Of a DNA stretch of 64,000 bases, positions 56,501 to 64,000 are shown one piece after another (position 1 is the first letter of the stretch; each line of letters begins with the position of its first letter). The notes beneath the pieces are model-generated. The model was not told the DNA's origin. It searched no databases and saw nothing but the letters and a program-made list of their open reading frames with translations. Source of the DNA: Buxus sempervirens (lineage: Eukaryota > Streptophyta > Magnoliopsida > Buxales > Buxaceae); assembly GCA_947561395.2 (NCBI GenBank), contig OX387191.1, positions 39,015,439 through 39,079,438 on the forward strand, given 5' to 3'. A program made the translations under genes and the position numbers.

Positions 56501-57178
56501 TGTCAGTTTTTCGTATGACAGTTGTGGTTTTTTCACAAATTGTAGATGTTCTTTGAATATAAATAAATTTTTTTGCAACAATTGAAATGACATAAGCGAT
56601 TACTCAGTTGTCCAAAATTTGTCTCAAATCGATTGCATGCAATTTGTCTATAACAGTTATTTCTCATGTTTCGATTAATGATGTGTCAATAACACATAGG
56701 CCTCTGATGATATGAACTCAGAATTTTGAATCGTGAATTAATAGATTAATCGTAAAAATATTGGTTAATCGAGGTGTTGTTATGATTATCCAGTAGTAAT
56801 TTTATGCAATGGCCGAAGTGGTTAATCGGCACATTTCGATTAGTCGAGTGTTAATCCTGCAATGAACTTCAGAAAAACAACCAACTGTAACTCTAATCGA
56901 CAAATTATCGAAGCACCTTAAAAATAGTGATTAATCGGGAAATAGATACGATTAATTGATACTAATTGAATGCCATGCGCCCAGTTGTTCATCGGCAATA
57001 TCCGATTAATCGACGGTTAATCCTGCAATTAGCCTCAGAAAAACAATACTCTGTGATTCTAATCGAGATTTTCTCGATTAATCTAAAAAAAAGTGTTTAA
57101 TCGGGAATTAGATACGATTAATCGGTCATCATTGAATGCAATGTGCCCAGTAGTTCATCGGCAAGGTTCGATTAATCG
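53576..57178 (+). repeat. Left arm of the foldback MULE
   Basis: It pairs base for base with 58245-61845. The differences I noticed are a G run of 14 against 12 (near 55946 and 59463) and one A/C change near 56567. The arm includes a direct repeat of about 137 bp (54707 and 54844 starts), a GC-rich block (53800-54080) followed by a GTAAG donor-like site, and the transposase fragment. Confidence 0.95.
55810..56264 (+). pseudogene. MULE transposase N-terminal (PB1-like) fragment, left arm
   Basis: The segment reads FHIDGEIVIEQEKSVSYLGG, then a glycine run and RLDGFNIS (shifted frame here because of the longer G run), then FVSDACNLFEISPVGLFMKYSL and LLPLTGTFFDCQEVAGRLE. This follows the N-terminal domain of plant MURA-type transposases: a G-F-V...Y-GG block, a D-x-D block, then F...V...F...IKYFLP...TLI.LSND.DL. 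There is one in-frame TAG between the two blocks. It encodes no catalytic domain. The match is to a remembered family pattern, so a profile search would be needed for certainty. Confidence 0.6.
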
Positions 57179-57183
57179 TGGCC

Positions 57184-58090
57184 CGGATATAAGTGTTGTA
57201 ATCGTGGGATACCATCTGAACTTCGCGAATTGGCAACAATAAAAAATAAGTATCCCTTGAAGTATGTAATTGTATCCCACGAATAGAAAATGTATCCACC
57301 GAATAATAAAATTGTATCCCAGAAGGGCATTAATCGAAATTTATTCTCTCGATTAATCGAAAGTTTCTCCCCAAGTACGCGTCGGATATAAGTGTTGTAA
57401 TCGTGGGATACCATCTGAACTTCGCGAATTGGCAACGATAAAAAATAAGTATCCCCTGAAGTAGCTAATTGTATCCCACGAATAGAAAATGTATCCACCG
57501 AATAATGAAATTGTATCCCAGAAGGGCATTAATCGAAATTTATTCTCTCGATTAATCGAAAGTTTCTCCCCAAGTACGCGTCGGATATAAGTGTAGTAAT
57601 CGTGGGATACCATCTCAACTTCGCGAATTGGCAACGATAAAAAATAAGTATCCCCTGAAGTATGTAATTGTATCCGACGAATAAAAAATATATCCACCGA
57701 ATAATGAAATTGTATCCCAGAAGGGCATTAATCGAAATTTATTCTCTCGATTAATCGAAAGTTTCTCCCCAAGTACGCGTCGGATATAAATGTAGTAATC
57801 GTGGGATACCATCTCAACTTCGCGAATTGGCAACGATAAAAGATAAGTATCCCCTGAAGTATGTAATTGTATCCTACGAATAAAAAATGTATCCACCGAA
57901 TAATGAAATTGTATCCCAGAAGGGCATTAATCGAAATTTATTCTCTCGATTAATCGAAAATTTCTCCCCAAATATGCGTCGGATATAAGTGTAGTAATCG
58001 TGGGATACCATCTCAACTTCGCGAATTGGCAATGATAAAAAATAAGTATCCCTTGAAGTATGTAATTGTATCCCACGAATAAAACATGGG
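57184..58090 (+). repeat. 199-bp tandem repeat in the foldback spacer
   Basis: The block AGAAGGGCATTAATCGAAAT recurs at 57321, 57520, 57719 and 57918, an exact 199-bp spacing, giving about 4.5 units. Each unit contains several ATTAATCG/CGATTAAT palindromes and two GGGATAC/GTATCCC pairs. The units stay open in one frame, so long minus-strand frames appear, but they have no protein-like signature. Confidence 0.95.
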
Positions 58091-58244
58091 TTGTTTGAAA
58101 TTTCAATGATCGACAACATATTGATTAATCGTATATTTGGCGATTATCAAAGTTAGGTTGTTCAACTATTCGTTGATCGGAAGTAACTCGATTAATGATA
58201 AAATTAGTGATTTGTTGGTTAATCGGCAATTGAACGCTAAACTT

Positions 58245-61200
58245 CGATTAATCGAACCTTGCCGATGAACTACTGGGTGCATTGCATTCAATGATGACCG
58301 ATTAATCGTATCTAATTCCCGATTAAACACTATTTTTTAGATTAATCGAGAAAATCTCGATTAGAATCACAGAGTGTTGTTTTTCTGAGGCTAATTGCAG
58401 GATTAACCGTCGATTAATCGGATATTGCCGATGAACAACTGGGCGCATGGCATTCAATTAGTACCGATTAATCGTATCTATTTCCCGATTAATCACTATT
58501 TTTAAGGTGCTTCGATAATTTGTCGATTAGAGTTACAGTTGGTTGTTTTTCTGAAGTTCATTGCAGGATTAACACTCGACTAATCGAAATGTGCCGATTA
58601 ACCACTTCGGCCATTGCATAAAATTACTACTGGATAATCATAACAACACCTCGATTAACCAATATTTTTACGATTAATCTATTAATTCACGATTCAAAAT
58701 TCTGAGTTCATATCATCAGAGGCCTATGTGTTATTGACACATCATTAATCGAAACATGAGAAATAACTGTTATAGACAAATTGCATGCAATCGATTTGAG
58801 ACAAATTTTGGACAACTGAGTAATCGCTTATGTCATTTCAATTGTTGCAAAAAAATGTATTTATATTCAAAGAACATCTACAATTTGTGAAAAAACCACA
58901 ACTGTCATACGAAAAACTGACAATCCACCACATTTGGGGTAATCACCATACAAAAATCCCAAATACATATGCTCCATTAATTACATAAATGAATACATGG
59001 AAACATGTAGCTGAAAGTCGCAATCATAAAGCTCTACTCCACATTTGATATATTCAATCGCAACTCTTTACGTACCTGCAATTCAAATGAATTCATCTTG
59101 GTCACTAGCAAGCGCATATAATCAATCAAAAAAAAAATTCCAACCACGTAATAACATCTCAGTCACCTATACCTTTATCAGCTCTAGTATTGCAACCTCC
59201 ATATGCGTTTCTTATAACAGTGATGGATCTCCGATATGCATCACTCATTATTTGTAACTCTTTCTGCATGTGCTCTAGCCGACCAGCCACCTCCTGACAA
59301 TCGAAGAATGTACCAGTAAGTGGAAGTAATGCACTCTTATTGTACATAAGGGAGTACTTCATAAACAAACCCACTGGAGATATTTCAAATAAATTACAGG
59401 CATCACTTACAAATTGATCGTACTATGTATTACCACTTATATTGAATCCATCTAAACGACTTCCCCCCCCCCCCTCCCCTCCCAGGTATGATACAGACTT
59501 TTCTTGCTCTATAACTATTTCTCCATCTATATGAAAGTAGCAAAACAACGAATTCTCCGGGGTGGTTGTGGCATATTGCACTCCATATAACATGTTAACA
59601 AGGTGAGCAAATGCATGATTAATATAAACTACTCGAAATAACAACTTAGGCTATCAATTATCTACCCACACAAACCTATACCATGAGCACCTTAATCAAC
59701 TTGGTCAAAATCAAACATATGAACTGAATAGTAAAGAGAGGAAAATACGTTAATAAAAATATAGAATAATATGAATTTTATCTTAGATATGACAAAAGAT
59801 ATGGGTCCCATGTTTGTGCAAGCATATTTCACAAAAGAAACATCCTTTATACTCAAAGACCAACCTATGTAAGGGAACTTGCGAGGACCATAGATGTTCT
59901 CAACATTGCACAAGGCACAGTTTTAACGACACCCGTTGCTTCGTACCTCGTCGGCGTCTTGTAAGAATAAAGTAAGGATACATCAATCTTGCTTTATGTT
60001 AAATCTAACTTATCTATTATTGTAAGCATTTTCCTTCTTGTTTAATTTATCTACGTTGTTTCAATAGTAGTATAAATAAAGTAAATTAAGATAGAACTTG
60101 TATGTGATTCGTAGAAAATTCCAAATAAGTGGTTCTTGAATGTATAAGAAAACAAAGGAGAGGATTGAGGAATTTCTTCCAAAGACACTAGAAGTCAGTT
60201 GTAGAAGAACCTAAAACTATTCCCCCAAAATCAAGTGAAACGGAACACACTTCACTGTTTAACCATATTTACATATAAATCCAAGAAAATGTTGAAGCTT
60301 ACATCAAGGAGAAAAGCACCAAAAACACAAATAATCGAAGCGAGCTCCCAATCTCTCAATCAGCCCAAAAAGCTCACCACCACCAAAAGTACAAGAGAAA
60401 CAAGGCATACAAGAGCAAAGGAATATAGGGGAAGAAGTTTTATGCTTCCAACGCTCATGAATGCCTTGGCGCACAGGTAATCGATAATAAAGACTAATCA
60501 CAGAGCAAACCAAGAGCATCTAGGCAGCCTCAACCTAACATAACCAAGCAGATCCACTCAAAACAAGCCGGACCATGAGTTTTATGCTTCCAAATGAATG
60601 CCCTGATGCACAGGTAAACGATAATAGAGACTAATCATAGAGCAAACTAAGAGCATCTAAACAGCCTCAACCTAACATAACCAAGCAGATCCACTCAAAA
60701 CAAGCCGGACCATGCATAATACAAAACAAATCAAAATAAAACACCAAGCCAAATAATTAATGCATACAATCACACCATTGAATAATCCAATATAATATGC
60801 CTAAAATAAATTAAAACTCAATCTTGCACAGAAAGCCAAGCTAATTCACAACAGTTATCATGGCAAGAAATAAAGCACAGTAAAACAGCACATAAAATGC
60901 CACAAAAATTAGACAACTCAAATAAAACAATCAAGATGAACCACAACAAATAACAAAATATGGGAAATTAGGAAAACCACATTAATAAGTAAGATACTGC
61001 AAATCCAGGATGTTACATATCTTCCCATACCATTAATAGCATCCTTGCAATCACAAAGAAAATAATACAGATAAAATGGGTGTGTCGAATCAACCATTCA
61101 AATGAACTTTTTTATTAAAAAATGGGCATTACGAACACCATATCCAAAATTACATGGTGTTCACGTTCCGATTCATTCGAGAATTTCTTCAAGCATTTGA

Positions 61201-61845
61201 AATGCATCGATTCAGAGACTAAGGTTAGATTATCCATAACTAAACGAAATGTACCACATCATGGATGGAAACCTAACAAAAATGTAGACCAAAAAATTTT
61301 CATTCTAAAAAGCAAACAGATTAGGGACAATCGGTTCTTACCTTGAGGAGATTTGCTCACAACCTCTAACAAGGGAAATTTCTGGCTGAAGTGCTTCGTG
61401 AAGGCTCTCTACTGCCGTTTTCTTTTCCGACAGACAGAAGAAAATGGCACACTATAACCGCTTCCACCAGATCTCAAGCGCCGATGACCTCCTACAAACG
61501 AGAGACGAAAGAGATGACAATGTCGGTCAACCCCCCTCAATCGGAAGCGCCAGTGATGACAACGGTTGTCGCCCAACGCCGGGAACAAGCCTCGCCGTCG
61601 CTCTGGGTTCGTTGTATCACTCATGGTTTCGCACCTAATCGCTTTGCTAAAATGAGAAGATGAACCGATGGGTGTTTCAGTCGAACGAAGAAGGAAGGGC
61701 AAAATGGGGTCTTCGAAATATGCTACAGTGTTTTTGGACCACTTGGTAAATAGTTTTGAAAAGTTGCATGTTTCGGTAGGGAAGACTTTTCAACGTCTGT
61801 TTTTGTATTTACTTTTCAAAAGACGGTCACATTTGAAATTTTCCC
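58245..61845 (-). repeat. Right arm of the foldback MULE
   Basis: Inverted copy of 53576-57178, with the same content read on the minus strand. Confidence 0.95.
59159..59625 (-). pseudogene. MULE transposase N-terminal fragment, right arm
   Basis: This is the mirror copy of 55810-56264. Here the G run is 12, so the frame runs unbroken from SVSYLGG through RLDGFNISGNT up to the single TAG, after which FVSDACNLF follows in the same frame. It is the better preserved of the two copies. Confidence 0.6.
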
Positions 61846-62006
61846 TTTTTATTATGCATAGAACGAATACGGAGAGAGAGTTTTCTTGGGCGTTAAAATA
61901 CCCTAAAGCCAAAACCGTTTTGGCATTTATACGGGGCACGTTTGCAAGAAACGTATGCCCCGCTTGAAGGGAAAAAAAAATTTTCTTAAAATACTCCAAC
62001 ACTAAT

Positions 62007-62856
62007 TAATTCTGTCCCTGTCTGCTCATATCCTGACAAATTAAACCTACACAAATGCCCAGCTCATATCCCGACAAATTAAACCTACACAAATACCCAG
62101 AGAGAACTGTGAATTATTATCAAAACTGGGGCTTTGTTCATGAAGAAGTGAGCAAATTCTGCTACTGTATTCTGTTTAAAAACCGTAATCAAGGACCACA
62201 GAAAGCAACTAGACCTTGATAAATTCTTCTTTCTTCTTTTTTTCCTATGCTTGTAAGAGAGAATAAAGCTTTGTGAGCAAAAAATGATAAAGAGAATTAC
62301 AAAAATGCCATCAAACATTATAAACAACAATTTGTTATCTTCAAAAACCGAGCTGTTCCTCGATCACTCTTCTCGAAAAACGATTTAAAGACCGCGCCTA
62401 CCAAACAAGATTTTGGGTTTTCTGCTTTCAAAGTCGAGAAAACTGTTTTTGAAAACATTACCAAACAGCCTGTTAATTAATACAAGAATCTAACTTTGTG
62501 ATATGCATCCTAGACGTGTGGCTGCTTCGCATGTTTATTAATCGTCATAGCAGCGGCTATTTGTGTTATAATATCAAAATACAAAAACACTTAGAGCTAA
62601 GAAATCTGTCAAACTTTTATAAGCTTTTATAAAGCTTGATGTACATATAGACTTGGCAATATAAGCATCCTTACTAAAATGACAAATACAAAGCAATTGC
62701 CGCCTCAATGAAACAGAATTCTAGCTTATGAAGCTCAAAAATGTCCAAAATTTCAAGCCTCTCATTGCCTCTTTATAATCGATCTGTGAAAGAATCATCC
62801 GGTTTACCTTCATGATCATGAATTGTGTAACTTGGTCACTTGTACACGCTGATAAT
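62007..62856. other. Right flank of Copia B, 3' side of a possible host gene
   Basis: Two direct copies of about 40 bp (GCTCATATCC-GACAAATTAAACC..., 62024-62098) resemble the left flank of Copia B at 46860. The rest is AT-rich and may contain the 3' UTR of the minus-strand exons to the right. No further gene is recognised. Confidence 0.4.
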
Positions 62857-62947
62857 TCACTGAGATGCTATGATTTTTGCCAACCTTTTTGAGTCATTTA
62901 GCCTCTGGTCAAACTTTTTGACAGCAGAAGCAAGTCGCAGAGCATCT
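62857..62947 (-). CDS. Possible last exon of an unrecognised host gene
   Basis: Read on the minus strand, a pyrimidine-rich stretch TGCTTTTCTGAAG could act as an acceptor. The frame DALRLASAVKKFDQRL...KRLAKIIASQ then runs to a TGA at 62857-62859. The charged, leucine-rich helical composition looks like a real protein C-terminus rather than a chance frame. A second acceptor-like site (TTTTCCTTGCAG, exon starting at 63050) lies upstream. I do not recognise the family. The exon call rests on splice-site appearance and composition only. Confidence 0.3.
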
Positions 62948-63848
62948 CTTCAGAAAAGCACACCGAGCGAGCTGCATCTACAGCACTCCCTGACGAACCA
63001 CATCAAAGGACCAAGTGCGCCTTCCCATAATACCTATTTATAAAGGGAGCCTGCAAGGAAAATACCAAGAATCAACTCATGCTTAGTCATAATCATGACA
63101 AAGTGACCAGCATTTACAATTTCAATTCATGGGCAAATTGTAAACATAAAATTCTGATAAATTTATCTTTTAAAATGTGTTTGAACCGCCTACAATTTGA
63201 CACGAGGGTTAGTGGAATAGTCCTCATTGATGGCACAAACTAATCTTAACAATAAAAAGGTAGATCTTATAAGAGGAATGATAAATCAGTCTCTCCCCTG
63301 TCTAAGCTTGCCATGAAGACGCATTTCAATCAACATTGACAGGAGCTATAGCACAAAAACATGAAGGGTGAAGAATATTGACCATTAGGATACACAAGTT
63401 TATAAAGAAAATTCCCAGATCAAGAAAGCTGAATTTATGATGTAAGAAGCAGGCTCTGCCAATTCTTAACGATCAGTATATCAAAAATTATCTTTCAAAC
63501 AGCTCACAGAAAGTAGGCCGAAGACAGCTGAAAGAGCCTCAATGGTACACATGACATGACGAATATATGCCCTGTTATACACTGCAAATAACCGAAAGAG
63601 CCTTCACAGTATACATGACATGACATAGGCTAAAGGACAGACAAAAACTAATGCAGTGAGAAAAAAATAACACTATAGTTCCCAAACAGGAGTTCAAGAA
63701 AACCACAAAAAACAAAGAGTAACACAATATAGAAAGCAAGCAAAAAGTGAAGTATATCTGGATGGAATAAGGGGATGAGAAGACCAGAAAGAAAAAATAA
63801 GCAATTGAACTTCCAATAAACGTTATTGAAGATAAAATGAATTATTAC

Positions 63849-63943
63849 TCGATAAGATTGATCAAAGCACTCACAAACATAGGCAAGACGTGAAAAATCA
63901 CAAGCAATAATGTCAGAAGTGACTGCGTAATTGATCATGTGAC
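63849..63943 (-). CDS. Possible internal exon of the same host gene
   Basis: On the minus strand an acceptor TGTGTATGCAG precedes a 95-bp segment reading HMINYAVTSDIIACDFSRL then AYVCECFDQSYR, followed by a GTAATA donor-like site. The composition (Asp, Cys, Tyr and Arg rich, not AT-driven) suggests coding sequence. The gene would continue beyond the right edge. I cannot name the family. Between this and 62857 are mostly AT-rich, intron-like sequences, plus a direct repeat of about 64 bp (63527-63640). Confidence 0.3.
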
Positions 63944-64000
63944 CTGCATACACAAGTCATATTGAGAAGAGGAAAACTCGTAAACAAGGGTACAAGAGAA

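Larger units (their letters stand above)
53576..61845. mobile_element. Foldback Mutator-like element with 3.6-kb arms
   Basis: This 8270-bp element starts GGGAAAATTTC and ends GAAATTTTCCC. It is flanked by the 9-bp duplication TTTTTATTA (53567-53575 and 61846-61854). The two arms (53576-57178 and 58245-61845) are inverted copies with almost no differences, around a 1066-bp spacer of 199-bp tandem repeats. Each arm carries the same N-terminal piece of a MULE transposase gene; no catalytic (DDE) or SWIM zinc-finger region is present. It therefore cannot move itself but could be mobilised by a related autonomous MULE. It is one of the youngest insertions in the window. Confidence 0.93.
46892..62001 (-). 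mobile_element. Copia B, LTR retrotransposon fossil with nested DNA transposons
   Basis: The termini TGTTGGTGATG (46892) and CTCCAACA (62001) are flanked by CTAAT (46887-46891 and 62002-62006). The minus strand carries, from right to left, the 5' LTR, gag with a zinc knuckle, the GAG-pre-integrase domain, integrase, RT-RNase H and the 3' LTR. All are recognisably Ty1/Copia and broken at many points. The LTRs have diverged clearly more than those of Copia A, so this is an old insertion. Three later DNA elements sit inside it. Confidence 0.9.
53281..62001 (-). repeat. 5' LTR of Copia B (split by a foldback MULE)
   Basis: The LTR sequence is 53281-53575 plus 61855-62001. The join GTTTTTATTA-TGCATA matches the uninterrupted 3' LTR around 47363-47372. 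Confidence 0.85.

Noticed and set aside
57184-58090. Possible CRISPR-like array
   Set aside because: It consists of long contiguous tandem units without unique spacers, in plant DNA.
57172-58119. Several overlapping minus-strand open frames of 80-115 codons with similar proteins
   Set aside because: They are the 199-bp tandem repeat read in one frame; there is no codon bias and no protein motif.
62340-62480. MITE-like end (ACCAAACAGCCTG) near the right flank
   Set aside because: Only one end looks like a terminus; no partner repeat or target duplication was found.
1-64000. tRNA, rRNA or organelle-derived segments
   Set aside because: None was recognised by eye; the only tRNA-like matches are the short retrotransposon primer sites.

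Overview
This window is plant nuclear DNA, most likely from a woody eudicot. It is AT-rich, poor in genes, and built almost entirely of nested transposable elements: Copia, Ty3/Gypsy and Tat-like LTR elements, Mutator-like elements (MULEs), a Harbinger-like element and a hAT MITE. The one confident host gene is on the minus strand near the left edge (2584-2937). It encodes a short secreted precursor ending in HEVPSGPNPISN, the exact CLE41/CLE44 (TDIF) vascular peptide hormone. Possible exons of an unrecognised minus-strand host gene lie at the right edge (62857-63943).

Layout. 1-3937 is host flank with the CLE gene. 3938-35239 is one Copia element (Copia A, TSD CATCC) swollen by insertions. 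Its 5' LTR holds a Pack-MULE (4059-5004) that captured part of a CHX cation/H+ exchanger gene. Its interior holds a pile of Gypsy-type LTRs up to six levels deep, and its 3' LTR holds a solo LTR (31913-34950). 35245-46450 holds a solo LTR in an old Copia LTR, Gypsy and Copia remnants, and a Tat-like LTR split by a Gypsy composite. 46892-62001 is a second Copia (Copia B, minus strand, TSD CTAAT). Its pol region is split by a Harbinger-like element that itself contains a hAT MITE. Its 5' LTR is split by an 8.3-kb foldback MULE (53576-61845) with two almost identical 3.6-kb arms.

Most boundaries were set by matching target-site duplications read on both sides of each insert: CATCC, TTTTGTTAT, TCCCC, ACAAA, AGATA, GTATG, GCCAC, ACATC, CCGAG, GTAGT, TCAAA, CTAAT, TTA and TTTTTATTA. 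This gives a firm relative order of insertion. Many inserts are solo LTRs, which points to frequent LTR-LTR recombination.

The most unusual signal is structural. The Gypsy-type LTRs share one module order: TATA box, splice-donor-like GT/GC site, a cluster of GC-rich short palindromes, an array of hairpins, a GAGATA/TATCTC hairpin, then a TTTTCAG acceptor. In several arrays the loops are nearly constant while the stems differ from hairpin to hairpin yet stay complementary. The Tat-like LTRs carry a second kind of array just upstream of the TATA box, with a shared stem per element and a different stem sequence in each element. I know of no description of either pattern.
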